64,000 bases of DNA from Bizionia paragorgiae (GTDB lineage Bacteria > Bacteroidota > Bacteroidia > Flavobacteriales > Flavobacteriaceae). The stretch lies in contig NZ_FNQK01000005.1 of the NCBI RefSeq assembly GCF_900107625.1, positions 124,001 to 188,000 of the forward strand. The letters run 5' to 3'. Of the stretch, positions 1-9,339 are shown in pieces (positions within the stretch are counted from its first letter, which is position 1; each line of letters begins with the position of its first letter). The notes below the pieces were generated by a model. That model made no database searches. It had not been told where the DNA came from and was given only the letters and a program-made list of their open reading frames with translations. The position numbers were made by a program, and so were the translations under genes.

Positions 1-789
1 ATAAAAGGCATTTTTAGATTGGAGTCCGTATTTTATTGCAGCACTGTAGGCTATTATAACAACTATTAGCAGGATGTAGAATTCGAGTTGCGGACTCTCG
101 AATAGGCCGTAGCATAAACCTATGGTGCTGTAGCAAATACTTCCTAAAGCTATAGTGTTCGTAAACCAATTGGAAAGTTTTAAAGGCGCTTTAGTCCGAT
201 TTAAAAATAGGGCCGCTATTAAAAAGACACTATTAATAAGGAATAAGAGTAAGCAGATAAAAAGGAAGGTCCAATCGTGAGCGACTTGCTGAGCATAGAG
301 AACAACGGTGGTGTTGATTAATACAATATAAATAAGCCATAAAGGGGCGAAACTTGAAACGACTACCCAAAGGGAAATGCATAGTGTCCATCCTAAGAAA
401 AAATCGTAAGCATTGGCACCCGTTTGATAAATTTGTCCGAAAACAGCAAATAGAACTCCCACTAATAACGCCGCACCAGTAAGTATGGCGTTTTTAACGG
501 GAGCTTGTAATTTTGAAAAAACAGCGATTAAAGTGGTGATTATAATTAAGCCCTCTATTAATCCGATTTTTACAAATTTATGTAAGTCGGCCCAATTATA
601 AGCGAAAAAGAAAATGATGCCCGCAACAGAAAACCCAATGCCTAAACTTAAAAAGACTAGTTTTAGAAAGTTTTGCCAATCGGTTTTAGTGCTATAAATA
701 GTTGTCTTTAGAGCGTGTTCTACGTTTTTTTCCGACCAATTACTATGACGGCTTAGCAGCTCTATATCTTCTTTGTCAAGTTTTATCAT
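1..789 (-). CDS. DUF2157-type multi-pass membrane protein (3' end outside window)
   Basis: The frame stays open from an ATG at 789 down to the first base of the window, giving 263 codons, so the C-terminal part is missing. The N-terminus (about residues 1-50) is soluble and charged, with an SRHSNW stretch. It is followed by a series of hydrophobic segments rich in Leu, Ile, Val and Phe, including a GQIYQTGANAYDFFLGW region. That pattern is typical of the DUF2157 family of predicted inner-membrane proteins, whose function is unknown. The family assignment is from recall of the motif, not a search. A small membrane ORF lies 50 bases upstream on the same strand and may be co-transcribed. Confidence 0.7.
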   Translation of the reverse strand, partial: MIKLDKEDIELLSRHSNWSEKNVEHALKTTIYSTKTDWQNFLKLVFLSLGIGFSVAGIIFFFAYNWADLHKFVKIGLIEGLIIITTLIAVFSKLQAPVKNAILTGAALLVGVLFAVFGQIYQTGANAYDFFLGWTLCISLWVVVSSFAPLWLIYIVLINTTVVLYAQQVAHDWTFLFICLLLFLINSVFLIAALFLNRTKAPLKLSNWFTNTIALGSICYSTIGLCYGLFESPQLEFYILLIVVIIAYSAAIKYGLQSKNAFY

Positions 790-839
790 ACCGTTTGTAA
801 TTTTATAGTGAACGCTTACCGATTTACAACACCTTAAAT

Positions 840-959
840 TTAGGTAAAAACCGATTTACCTATAGCGTAACTAACTAAAGCAATCATAATGATAGCTAAA
901 ACAGCTATTTTAAACTTCATATAGGTAGAATACCCATCCCAAAAATCATTGTTTTTCAT
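840..959 (-). CDS. small single-pass membrane protein, 39 aa
   Basis: A short reading frame starts at the ATG ending at 959 and encodes 39 residues beginning MKNNDFWDGYSTYMKFK. A hydrophobic stretch rich in Ile, Ala, Val and Met follows, and the protein ends in IGKSVFT. The layout, with a charged N-terminus and one predicted transmembrane helix at about residues 18-34, is compatible with a genuine small membrane protein. It sits 18 bases after the stop of a secreted-protein gene and 50 bases before the DUF2157 gene, all on the minus strand, so a short operon is likely. I do not recognise a family. Confidence 0.5.
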   Translation of the reverse strand: MKNNDFWDGYSTYMKFKIAVLAIIMIALVSYAIGKSVFT

Positions 960-977
960 GAGGTAACCACATTCCTG

Positions 978-1580
978 TTAATCTACAATAGTTATAGACT
1001 CGATAATGTTATAGTTTCTATAATCGCCTAATTTAGCATCGTAAAATTCGTAGATGTCATATTCTAAATCTATTGTTTTGCCTTTTAAGGACTCGTAATT
1101 GTTTTGTAAATCAAAATCACTTTGTATAAAGGTTAGCCAATGGAATTTTGTGGTTCTTCCATCTTCAGTTTTTATAGAAAACACAATAAAGTCTTCTTTT
1201 GTAATAGATCTCACTTTCCCTTGTGCCGAATACAAAGTTTCTTCATAATCGTCCTCATCTTTTATATCGGCAAGACTCATCATCACCTCTGGGCAAACGG
1301 TAATCATTTTTAATCCAATAAGTCGACCTAACTCTTCGCCTGTTTCATCAATATTCATCATGTCTATATTATAATCACGAAGTAATTCGTCTTTGTATTT
1401 TCCAGCTTCAGCTAGCATACATAGACCTAACCTTTCGGTAGTGATATTTTCTGTGTCTTTTAATTCAGATAAACATTCACAAGCTTTTTTAGTGATTTTC
1501 AGCATGTAATCGTCCTCTTGAGCAAAGCTATTTTGAACGAATAAAACGGTAAGAAGGATAAGGAGTACTTTGGTTTTCAT
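978..1580 (-). CDS. secreted protein of unknown function with a C-terminal OB-fold-like region
   Basis: I chose the second ATG (MKTKVLLILL) because it begins directly with a Sec signal peptide that ends in NSFAQ at about residue 21. An upstream in-frame Met would put five extra residues in front of the signal. The mature part (about 180 residues) has an acidic N-terminal half with two Cys residues close together (ACEC). Its C-terminal half is beta-rich, from about GKVRSITKEDFIVFSIK onward, and resembles the small OB-like domains found in secreted Bacteroidota proteins. It probably acts in the periplasm or at the outer membrane. No catalytic motif is visible and the domain suggestion is weak. 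Confidence 0.6.
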   Translation of the reverse strand: MKTKVLLILLTVLFVQNSFAQEDDYMLKITKKACECLSELKDTENITTERLGLCMLAEAGKYKDELLRDYNIDMMNIDETGEELGRLIGLKMITVCPEVMMSLADIKDEDDYEETLYSAQGKVRSITKEDFIVFSIKTEDGRTTKFHWLTFIQSDFDLQNNYESLKGKTIDLEYDIYEFYDAKLGDYRNYNIIESITIVD

Positions 1581-2134
1581 AACAATTGGTTTCATATTTA
1601 ATTTTAAAATTAGTAGTAGTATAAGTTGGTGTTCGTGTAAAGGACGTTTAAAACCTATAGTGGTGTTGCGTTTTTAGCGCGTTCAAGATAAGTAATCCCC
1701 ACTTTAAATTAGGACATTTAAACAATTTTGAAAGAAATTTCTTCAAGTTTAATGACTTGGGCCTATCCCTTTGTGTTTTATTATTTGGTAGATTAGTATA
1801 TAAAGCTGTTTGTAATGGGTTTAAAACAGTATCTTTGTCGTCTATTATTTATTTTCGATACTAATTATCTCTTCGTAGCATTCTAGCGCATTGCTTGGAA
1901 TTTATTTTTATAAATCCGCATCTACATAATAACAATTTTAATAGTTTTTGGTACGTGTAAGTAAGGTCTTTTGGCTACTGCTTCACGCCGTGTTGTAAAC
2001 GGGTTGTTAGTTTTTACTGATCGCTGGTTATTATACCCTACTAAAAGCCTATTTGGATTTCATTTTATAACCCTTAGTATTCCGTTAAAAAGTAGAGCTT
2101 GTATTCACTTAGTAAATGGAAGCAATACATTTTT
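1581..2134. other. 554-base intergenic region between divergent genes
   Basis: This AT-rich stretch separates the minus-strand secreted-protein gene from the plus-strand methyltransferase gene. I find no convincing reading frame, tRNA or structured RNA in it. The only recognisable element is a Bacteroidota-type promoter at about 1809-1837. If that promoter serves the methyltransferase it would leave an unusually long leader of nearly 300 bases, so a second promoter or an unannotated transcript is possible. Confidence 0.5.
1809..1837 (+). promoter_or_regulatory. candidate Bacteroidota promoter (TTTG-N17-TATCTTTG)
   Basis: A TTTG at 1809-1812 is followed after 17 bases by TATCTTTG at 1830-1837. 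This matches the primary sigma-factor promoter layout of Bacteroidota (TTTG at -33, TAnnTTTG at -7). The nearest plus-strand gene starts about 300 bases downstream. Confidence 0.35.
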
Positions 2135-3202
2135 ATGACTACAGACATCTCCATTAATAAACCGGAACCTTTTGTTCCAGAAAAACGATTAGAATTATTT
2201 AATCGCGCTACCGATATCCCCTTAACAATAAGAGCTTTAGAAGCAGGAAAAACAGTGTTAATCACCGCTTTTTATATCAACGGATTGGTGTTGCTTAAAG
2301 CGCTTCAATCCCATCTTAAAAAACAGTTCCCTAACAAAACATTTTTAGAGCAACGCCAATACCGCGACGCATTTCGAAAACTGTCTAATCGCATTGTTAT
2401 AGAAATTGCAGATCATAAACTTATTGTAAAGAAAGCCCCTTCTATAGGGTGGCTAGCAAAATTATACCCAGAAACAGCTAATTTCCTATTAACCTTTCCG
2501 CAGGTGCAAGGACTAAATAGTTCATGGCAATGGTACGAAAGAGGGATTCAAATCCCGATGTTGCGAAATAAAATTCATCCGTATTACGGGACCTATATGC
2601 CCACACGGTTTGAACATTTAGAATTGTTTGATAATTGGTTAAAACGCTATAGCGGACCCAAAAAAACGGCTATCGATATAGGAATTGGTAGCGGTGTTTT
2701 ATCACTACAGTTAATAAAACACGGTTTTCAAAAAGTTTACGGTACCGATAGTAACCCAAATGCTATTGTGGGATTAAAAGAATTTATGGGAGAGACTAAG
2801 CTGTCGCGAAAAATAGAAGTCGAGCATGGTTTTCTATTCGGAAAGCTAGAAAAACCTACTGAGCTGATTATTTTTAATCCGCCATGGTTGCCAGAATCTC
2901 GTCAAGTAGATGCTTTGGATGAAGCGATTTATTATCCTAAAGACTTGTTTCCAAACTTTTTTAAAGGGGCCGAAGAACGTCTGCTAGACGACGGACGCCT
3001 GCTGATTATTTTTTCTAATCTCGCTCAGATTACCAAAGTGACTAAAGCCCATCCTATAGAAAAAGAATTGGCTGAAGGTGGTCGATTTAAATTGGAACAC
3101 TGCTTTAAGAAATCTGTACGACAGGCCTCTAATGAAACCAGTCGCGACCAACATTGGCGATCGGAAGAGGCTGTGGAATTATGGGTGCTTTCAAAAAAGT
3201 AG
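2135..3202 (+). CDS. class I SAM-dependent methyltransferase (HemK/PrmC/RlmG-like)
   Basis: This cytoplasmic enzyme should transfer a methyl group from S-adenosylmethionine to an unidentified substrate. The SAM-binding motif I is AIDIGIGSGVLSLQL, followed by an acidic motif (YGTDSNPNA). A catalytic NPPW motif (FNPPWLPES) is typical of amino-group N-methyltransferases acting on glutamine, adenine or guanine. The first 150 residues form a separate N-terminal region without a motif I recognise, which may bind the substrate. I chose the ATG at 2135 (MTTDIS) because the 12 residues before it look like untranslated leader. The gene stands alone, with convergent genes after it. PrmB/RlmG-like activity is possible but cannot be decided here. 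Confidence 0.7.
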   Translation: MTTDISINKPEPFVPEKRLELFNRATDIPLTIRALEAGKTVLITAFYINGLVLLKALQSHLKKQFPNKTFLEQRQYRDAFRKLSNRIVIEIADHKLIVKKAPSIGWLAKLYPETANFLLTFPQVQGLNSSWQWYERGIQIPMLRNKIHPYYGTYMPTRFEHLELFDNWLKRYSGPKKTAIDIGIGSGVLSLQLIKHGFQKVYGTDSNPNAIVGLKEFMGETKLSRKIEVEHGFLFGKLEKPTELIIFNPPWLPESRQVDALDEAIYYPKDLFPNFFKGAEERLLDDGRLLIIFSNLAQITKVTKAHPIEKELAEGGRFKLEHCFKKSVRQASNETSRDQHWRSEEAVELWVLSKK

Positions 3203-3211
3203 ATTCAAAGG

Positions 3212-3832
3212 TTATTCAGTACTATCTTTGGGACGGTCTCTTTTTTTGAGCACGCCCAATAATTGTCCGATACCAATTCCGAAATAAGTACGGTCTTTAT
3301 TAATGTGTATTGAAGGGGATAAGCTAAGCCCATAAATACGAGTAAACGGGAATTCTATTTTGGGATTTATAATAAGACTTATCGTGTGATACTTATGGTA
3401 TTCATAAGTGTAATTGCGATCTAAAAACATCGGATTTTTCTTCCAGTTTGTAGGTTCCTTAATAGAGGTAATTGCAATGCCCAAGGTGAGATTCGCTCGA
3501 ATACTACCTTTTGGGTTTAGTGGAATAACACGTCCCGCTCCCATATAAAACTGCTCCATGTGATCGTAAGGTCCGAGTAATCCAATGGTTAATAGATCTT
3601 GAACTCCCAATTTAAAGTCTTCAGGTTCAGATTTTGCTGGTCGTAGATTAATGTTATACCCTAATTTAAAACTGTACTTTTCTTTGTAAATATAATTAGC
3701 ACTTAAATCTAATCCGGAATAATTACCGGTATTGAAATCCATAGCATAGTAAAGGGCATTATTTTCAGACCATTGTGCAGTGGCAGAAAGTGAAAGTATA
3801 AAAACGCTAAAGCGTAAAAGGAATTTTTTCAT
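3212..3832 (-). CDS. secreted outer-membrane beta-barrel-like protein
   Basis: The start MKKFLLRFSVFILSLSATAQ gives a clean signal peptide of about 20 residues, whereas the longer frame would place 19 hydrophilic residues before it. The remaining 186 residues alternate polar and hydrophobic residues and are rich in Tyr, Gly and Asn, with strands such as YSFKLGYNINLRP. The end, IGIGQLLGVLKKRDRPKDSTE, carries a charged tail rather than the usual terminal aromatic residue. An outer-membrane barrel is the likely fold. It lies 34 bases downstream of another secreted-protein gene on the same strand and may be co-transcribed with it. Its function is unknown. Confidence 0.55.
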   Translation of the reverse strand: MKKFLLRFSVFILSLSATAQWSENNALYYAMDFNTGNYSGLDLSANYIYKEKYSFKLGYNINLRPAKSEPEDFKLGVQDLLTIGLLGPYDHMEQFYMGAGRVIPLNPKGSIRANLTLGIAITSIKEPTNWKKNPMFLDRNYTYEYHKYHTISLIINPKIEFPFTRIYGLSLSPSIHINKDRTYFGIGIGQLLGVLKKRDRPKDSTE

Positions 3833-3866
3833 AAAGATGAGGCTGTCGGCGTGTATGGGGTATGGT

Positions 3867-4598
3867 TTACCAATATTTGTCATTTTCACATTTAGTAGCG
3901 TCCCATTGTTTTGTTAGAAACGCCATAAATTCTTTTTTCTCATTCAGGTTATCACTAGCATTAAAAGTACCGCCATAGGCATCCTCGGTATCACACATAA
4001 GCATGGTTTCTCCTCGTAAAGCATATTTTGTATGGCCTTCATAGAAAATGATTTTCTGAATCCCAGGATCCATGCCTCCTCGACAAATAGAAACATAGGG
4101 GATACTCACTTCGGCAATGCCATTTTTATTTAAATCGGTAATGGTTGTGGCTTTCGGTGAAAATCCAGTAAACCAATCTAAACCATTGCACTCCGTATAG
4201 TCGTATATACGCCACACTTTTTGATAGTCAGAATTGAGATCTTTTTTTTGAAAGAGGTACGCATATAATTCAGATTTGTCCTGAAGCGTGTATTCCATCT
4301 GGTTGTCATCATAACCCTTCCAATTAAAATGTCCGGTAACGGTTTGAATTAATATATTACGACCAGAAGCATCCACCCAAGTTAAGGCTTCGACAACCGT
4401 ACCCCTGAAATCTAAGGACTTAGGAATGTCGTCATAACTCAAAACATTAATTTGTATGTTGGGAGTAGAATTTTCCTTATCCCAAATACCAAGTGTGATA
4501 GTCGGTTCCAATTGCCTAAATTTCTCTTGATTGGTTTTAATTTGACCATAAGAAACACAGGTAATAAGTAGTAAAGCGAGTGAGGTTAATTGTTTCAT
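3867..4598 (-). CDS. secreted protein, possibly of the M949_RS01915 surface-polysaccharide family
   Basis: The 243-residue product starts with a signal peptide (MKQLTSLALLLITCVSYGQ) and is exported. Its second half contains ITDLNKNGIAEVSIPY and an SICRGGMDPGIQKIIFYEG stretch, followed by KYALRGET. These resemble a group of Bacteroidota proteins labelled M949_RS01915, a name taken from a Riemerella surface-polysaccharide study. The DLNKNGIAEV stretch resembles an FG-GAP-like or calcium-loop motif. I recognise the group only from memory and no enzyme motif is present, so a role in polysaccharide synthesis should not be assumed. Its neighbour downstream is another exported protein. Confidence 0.5.
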   Translation of the reverse strand: MKQLTSLALLLITCVSYGQIKTNQEKFRQLEPTITLGIWDKENSTPNIQINVLSYDDIPKSLDFRGTVVEALTWVDASGRNILIQTVTGHFNWKGYDDNQMEYTLQDKSELYAYLFQKKDLNSDYQKVWRIYDYTECNGLDWFTGFSPKATTITDLNKNGIAEVSIPYVSICRGGMDPGIQKIIFYEGHTKYALRGETMLMCDTEDAYGGTFNASDNLNEKKEFMAFLTKQWDATKCENDKYW

Positions 4599-4822
4599 CG
4601 TACTCTAGTTTTAAAACACCAACTTAATGTAATAAGGGCTATTAATAATTAATGGTCGTTTTAAGGTTTTAATTTTAAAAACCGCGGACCAACTTAAAAA
4701 GAGTCCCCAAAAAAACTAAAGTCTATAAAAACGAAACACTAAAGTAAGTATAATTTTTAAACTTAGTTGTAATTACGTGAATAGTATTTTTTAGCCTATA
4801 GACCAATCTGTAATTAGAGCGC

Positions 4823-5308
4823 TTATTCGAGTTTTATAGAATCTATAATAAGAGCAAACGTTTCCGCTTTTTTATTAGCGATTAAAAATACAATCTCTTC
4901 TAGCGTTTGGGCTGAAAAATTAGGTTTGTCAAGTGATTTTCCGCGATAGGTAGGAGTTAACGCGTTTAGAAGAATAGTTATTTCTTCCCAATGACCGGAA
5001 GTATTGAATGTTGCAGTGTAAGAATGAGAATCACTAGACTTTTCTTTTACGCGAAACTGATAATCTTTTCCGTCCCCGTGTATTCTAAGGATTATTTTTG
5101 TCGCCCCTTGAAGATTTAGAGCGCCGATAGGGTAGCGTACCGATGAGAATCCGCCTTTATTTTTTAAAGACACCTCACCAGCGAAAACACCGTTACCATC
5201 AGCATTTAAGAAAAAACTACCGTGAGATCTTCCTCCCATAACCACATCGTCTACAATATGCCAGTCTTTAATATCCTTATCGCTGCTAAATTTGTAAACT
5301 GTATTCAT
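4823..5308 (-). CDS. CIA30 family protein
   Basis: The whole 161-residue sequence fits the CIA30 (complex I intermediate-associated protein 30) fold, a galactose-binding-like beta sandwich. The family signature near the N-terminus is WHIVDDVVMGGRSHGSF, and the middle region GGFSSVRYPI is also characteristic. There is no signal peptide, so the protein should be cytoplasmic. Bacterial members are poorly understood, and a role in complex I assembly is established only for eukaryotic relatives. The gene appears monocistronic, with more than 200 bases of non-coding DNA on either side. Confidence 0.8.
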   Translation of the reverse strand: MNTVYKFSSDKDIKDWHIVDDVVMGGRSHGSFFLNADGNGVFAGEVSLKNKGGFSSVRYPIGALNLQGATKIILRIHGDGKDYQFRVKEKSSDSHSYTATFNTSGHWEEITILLNALTPTYRGKSLDKPNFSAQTLEEIVFLIANKKAETFALIIDSIKLE

Positions 5309-5650
5309 ACTAAAGAGATTTTAATTATGGAAACGGTCGTTGCTATGCAAAGGATTTAAAACTATTTAATGGGTTTTAGAATGTGGGCAATCGCTATAGA
5401 CATTCCTTTGGGTTTTATAAACTTATCGCTTTGCATACTACAATTTAGTAAAAAAAATAAGAGTATAAGAACGCTTAGCGAACAGTTTTACTCAGAGCGC
5501 TTTCTTTTGTGTTATTATTGGGGTTTTGTGTTTTAAATTAAGGTAAATTTTGGACCCAGATACGTCCTATCCTTAACCGTAGGGTAATTCTATTTTATAC
5601 ATGTGATAACTTAGAATTTGGAGAAAGAACGGAATTTGCATCAAAAAACA
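5309..5650. other. 342-base intergenic region between divergent genes
   Basis: This AT-rich stretch must contain the promoters of both the CIA30 gene (minus) and the MarC gene (plus). I found no perfect -7 box with matching -33 element, no terminator hairpin and no extra gene. Confidence 0.4.
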
Positions 5651-6283
5651 ATGGAATTATTTTTATTAAGTTTTGGTGCGTTGTTCTCGATTATGAACCC
5701 TTTGGGAACCGTACCTGTTTTTGTGGGGCTAACTCAAGATCATACCAATAAAGAACGGGCAGTTACCGCTTTTTGGACCGCACTCGATGTGTTTGTTATT
5801 TTGCTATTATCCTTTTTTGCAGGCAAATACATTTTATCTTTTTTCGGAATTAGTCTCAACGCCCTAAAAATTGCTGGCGGATTAATAATAGCCTCTTCAG
5901 GATTTGCTTTACTAACCGGGAAATTTGGGGAGCATAAAGGTATGAAACGCAAGCGTGTTCAGAAAGATATTCACTCTCGCGATTCGATTTCATTAACGCC
6001 GCTTTCGATTCCGATGCTTGCCGGCCCGGGAACCATTTCCTTATTAATTGCTTATAACCAAGAGTATCAAGCCCTACATGAAATATGGACATTAATAGGA
6101 GCTATGCTTTTTGTTACGCTTTGTATATACGGGATACTAAAAAGCGCCCATGTGATCGTTAGATTCTTGGGCGCTTCAGGAATTAATGCGCTATCGCGGA
6201 TTATAGGTTTTATTGTAATCGCAATAGGCGTAGAGTATATTATTTCTTCGGTAGTCGATATACTATCTCGATTACCATTTTAA
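5651..6283 (+). CDS. MarC/UPF0056 family integral membrane protein (copy 1)
   Basis: The product has six hydrophobic segments and the MarC family hallmarks. These are FSIMNPLGTVPVF near the N-terminus, SLTPLSIPMLAGPGTIS in the middle, and a hydrophobic C-terminal pair with IGFIVIAIGVEYI. The family was once linked to multiple antibiotic resistance, but that has been disputed, and some members are now called NAAT (neutral amino acid) transporters. I chose ATG 5651 (MELFLLSFGALF) over an upstream TTG because it starts just before the first membrane helix. The gene ends one base before the convergent carboxyltransferase gene. A second MarC paralogue lies at 14266-14898. Confidence 0.8.
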   Translation: MELFLLSFGALFSIMNPLGTVPVFVGLTQDHTNKERAVTAFWTALDVFVILLLSFFAGKYILSFFGISLNALKIAGGLIIASSGFALLTGKFGEHKGMKRKRVQKDIHSRDSISLTPLSIPMLAGPGTISLLIAYNQEYQALHEIWTLIGAMLFVTLCIYGILKSAHVIVRFLGASGINALSRIIGFIVIAIGVEYIISSVVDILSRLPF

Positions 6284-7825
6284 TTATAACGGAATATTTC
6301 CGTGCTTACGTTTTGGTTTTTCTACCTGCTTGTCTTCTAACATAGCGAATGCTTTTATAAGCTTGCGCCTGGTATCTTGAGGTAAAATCACTTCGTCTAT
6401 AAACCCGCGTTCTGCCGCACTATAAGGATTGGCAAAAAGAGAAGCGTATTCCGCCTCTTTTTCTTTCCATTTAGCATCGGTATCTTCGGCAGTAGAGATT
6501 TCTTTTTTAAAGATAATTTCTGCAGCCCCCTTAGCACCCATTACAGCAATTTCTGCACTTGGCCACGCATAGTTCATATCAGCACCAATATGTTTAGAGT
6601 TCATTACATCGTAAGCACCACCATAGGCTTTACGGGTAATTACGGTAATACGCGGCACAGTAGCTTCACTAAAAGCATATAATAATTTTGCCCCGTTAGT
6701 AATAATAGCATTCCATTCTTGATCTGTTCCTGGTAAGAACCCTGGTACATCTTCTAAAACTAATAACGGAATGTTGAAGCAGTCACAAAAACGGACAAAT
6801 CGTGCGGCTTTTGTCGAACTGTCTACGTCCAATACACCGGCTAAGTACAAAGGCTGGTTGGCAACGATACCAATACTTTTTCCTCCCAATCGGGCAAATC
6901 CAACGACAATGTTTTCAGCAAAGTCTTTATGGATTTCGTAAAATGAATCTTCGTCAATAATCCCATTTATCACGCTGTGCATGTCGTAAGGTTTATTGGC
7001 GTTGTCCGGGATAATATTTGCGAGTACCTCGCGCGTTTCCTCTTGTAATTTAAAAGGCAGGTCTTTTGGTTTTTCAGTATTGTTTTGTGGTAGGTAGCTC
7101 ATTAATTTTTTAATGTCTTCCAAGCATTCCACATCATTAGCCGATGTAATATGTGTCACTCCCGATTTTGTCGAGTGGGTGCTAGCACCTCCAAGTTCTT
7201 CAGAAGTCACCGTTTCGTTAGTAACGGTTTTTACCACATTAGGTCCTGTAACAAACATATAGCTGGTGTTTTCTACCATTAGTGTGAAATCTGTCATCGC
7301 AGGAGAATACACGGCACCACCGGCGCAAGGTCCCATAATAGCTGATATTTGTGGAATCACACCTGATGCTTGAACGTTTCTGTAAAAGATATCGGCATAA
7401 CCTCCTAAAGAGCGGACACCCTCTTGAATACGGGCACCACCAGAATCGTTAAGTCCGATAAGCGGAGCCCCAACTTTTACTGCAAGGTCCATAATTTTAC
7501 AGATTTTCTCTGCATGAGTTTCTGATAAAGAACCACCAAAAACAGTGAAATCTTGAGCGAATACATAAACCAAACGGCCGTGGATCGTTCCGTATCCCGT
7601 AACCACACCATCACCGTAAAACTGTTGCTTCTCCATACCGAAATCTTTTGTTCGGTGTGTTACTAAAGCGCCAATCTCCTCAAAGGAACCCTCGTCTAAT
7701 AAATAGGTTACACGCTCGCGTGCTGTTAGTTTCTTTTTTTCGTGTTGCTTATCTATACGTGCCTGACCACCACCTAAGTGTGCTAGCGCTAGCTTTTCGT
7801 TTAAATTTTTAATTTTAGAATCCAT
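6284..7825 (-). CDS. acyl-CoA (propionyl-CoA-type) carboxylase, carboxyltransferase subunit
   Basis: At 513 residues this is the usual length for the PccB/AccD5 class, which carries both halves of the carboxyltransferase crotonase fold in one chain. Family motifs include [61 protein letters not shown] and [10 protein letters not shown]. It transfers CO2 from carboxybiotin to an acyl-CoA, most probably propionyl-CoA, giving methylmalonyl-CoA. The gene is third in a minus-strand operon after the biotin carrier (9340-9828) and biotin carboxylase (7896-9338). Acetyl-CoA or a mixed substrate cannot be excluded from sequence alone. Confidence 0.9.
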   Translation of the reverse strand: MDSKIKNLNEKLALAHLGGGQARIDKQHEKKKLTARERVTYLLDEGSFEEIGALVTHRTKDFGMEKQQFYGDGVVTGYGTIHGRLVYVFAQDFTVFGGSLSETHAEKICKIMDLAVKVGAPLIGLNDSGGARIQEGVRSLGGYADIFYRNVQASGVIPQISAIMGPCAGGAVYSPAMTDFTLMVENTSYMFVTGPNVVKTVTNETVTSEELGGASTHSTKSGVTHITSANDVECLEDIKKLMSYLPQNNTEKPKDLPFKLQEETREVLANIIPDNANKPYDMHSVINGIIDEDSFYEIHKDFAENIVVGFARLGGKSIGIVANQPLYLAGVLDVDSSTKAARFVRFCDCFNIPLLVLEDVPGFLPGTDQEWNAIITNGAKLLYAFSEATVPRITVITRKAYGGAYDVMNSKHIGADMNYAWPSAEIAVMGAKGAAEIIFKKEISTAEDTDAKWKEKEAEYASLFANPYSAAERGFIDEVILPQDTRRKLIKAFAMLEDKQVEKPKRKHGNIPL

Positions 7826-7895
7826 TTTTCTAAGAGTATTTTAAAATGCTAGTCTTTAAAAAGTGATAGCATTGTTTTTTAATAGTGATGTCCGC

Positions 7896-9338
7896 TTACT
7901 TTGTGGGTACGCGAAGTAATTTCTGATCTTCAAGGTATTGCTTAAGTGCAATTTTTGCTGCCATTTGTGCTTCATTTTCCTGCTTTGCTTTAATGGCTTC
8001 AGGAGAATAAAACTGCTTGACAAAATGCGTGTTAAAGTTACCCGATACAAAAGCCTCATGGTCGCAAACAAAAGCTCCAAAAGGCAAGGTTGTTTGTATG
8101 CCTTCCACTTTATATTCGCTAATGGCTTTACGCATAAGCTGAATGGCTTCATCTCTAGTATTACCATAGGTAATTAATTTTGCCAACATCGGATCGTAAT
8201 AGATAGGGATATCCATACCTTGCTCGAAGCCGTTATCCACTCTGATATTTTCTCCCACCGGTAATTGGTACACGTCTAAGTGCCCTACACTTGGTAAGAA
8301 ATCGTTTAAAGGATCTTCGGCATACACACGTAACTCAATAGCATGTCCTTTAATTTTTAAATCACTTTGTTGAAGAGGTAAGACCTCATTTCTTGCGACT
8401 CTAATCTGTAATTCTACCAAATCGGTTCCAGAAATAAGCTCGGTTACAGGGTGTTCTACCTGTAAGCGGGTATTCATTTCTAGGAAGTAGAAATTATGGT
8501 CGTCGTCCAATAAAAACTCCACCGTTCCTGCATTCACGTAGTCACAGGCTTTAGCTACTTTAATAGCCGCTTGGCCCATTTTCTCACGGAGTTCTGGAGT
8601 TAATACTGCTGATGGTGCTTCCTCAACTACTTTTTGATGACGACGTTGGATGCTACATTCGCGTTCGAACAGGTGAATGACATTGCCGTGGTTATCCGCC
8701 ATTACCTGTATTTCTATATGACGTGGTGAAGCCACGTACTTTTCGATAAATACCGATCCGTCACCAAAAGCATTTACAGCTTCACTAATAGCGCGGTCCA
8801 TTTGCGATTCGAAATCCGCTTCTTTCTCTACCACACGCATCCCTTTTCCACCACCACCGGCAGAGGCTTTGATTAAAATAGGGAATCCGATACCCGTTGC
8901 TATTTTCTTGGCTTCAGCAATGTCGGTAATCGCTTCATCGGTACCAGGAACCATCGGGATGTCGTAAGCTTTTACAGCGTCTTTAGCGGCTAGCTTACTT
9001 CCCATAATTTTTATGGCCTTAGATTTCGGTCCGATAAAAAGGATGTTATTTTGTTCTGCTTTTTCAGCAAACTCAGCATTTTCAGAAAGGAAACCGTAAC
9101 CTGGGTGAATGGCATCGACATTCAGGCTTTTTGCGACCTCGATAATTTTATCGCCTAATAAATAGGATTGGTTAGACGGTGCCTCACCAATTAAAACCGC
9201 CTCGTCAGCATATTTTACGTGAGGCGCATTTCTATCGGCAGTAGAGTAAACCGCTACCGTTTTAATGCCCATTTTTTTTGCTGTTCGCATCACGCGAATA
9301 GCAATTTCCCCTCTATTTGCTACTAATAATTTCTTCAT
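7896..9338 (-). CDS. biotin carboxylase subunit of acyl-CoA carboxylase
   Basis: This subunit uses ATP and bicarbonate to carboxylate the biotin on its partner carrier protein. The sequence shows the complete biotin-carboxylase domain set. The N-terminal KKLLVANRGEIAIRV is followed by the HPGYGFLSENAEF stretch, an ATP-grasp glycine loop (KASAGGGGKGMRV at about residue 160) and the EMNTRLQVEHPVTE active-site segment near residue 290. There is no fused carrier domain, in agreement with the separate carrier gene upstream. I chose the Met at 9338 because the longer frame would begin inside the stop region of the carrier gene. The spacing is then one base, which implies translational coupling. Confidence 0.9.
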   Translation of the reverse strand: MKKLLVANRGEIAIRVMRTAKKMGIKTVAVYSTADRNAPHVKYADEAVLIGEAPSNQSYLLGDKIIEVAKSLNVDAIHPGYGFLSENAEFAEKAEQNNILFIGPKSKAIKIMGSKLAAKDAVKAYDIPMVPGTDEAITDIAEAKKIATGIGFPILIKASAGGGGKGMRVVEKEADFESQMDRAISEAVNAFGDGSVFIEKYVASPRHIEIQVMADNHGNVIHLFERECSIQRRHQKVVEEAPSAVLTPELREKMGQAAIKVAKACDYVNAGTVEFLLDDDHNFYFLEMNTRLQVEHPVTELISGTDLVELQIRVARNEVLPLQQSDLKIKGHAIELRVYAEDPLNDFLPSVGHLDVYQLPVGENIRVDNGFEQGMDIPIYYDPMLAKLITYGNTRDEAIQLMRKAISEYKVEGIQTTLPFGAFVCDHEAFVSGNFNTHFVKQFYSPEAIKAKQENEAQMAAKIALKQYLEDQKLLRVPTK

Positions 9339-9339
9339 C

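Noticed and set aside
3078-3287. ORF overlapping the end of the methyltransferase gene
   Set aside because: It lies in another frame of the methyltransferase gene, and its residues look like a shadow rather than a protein.
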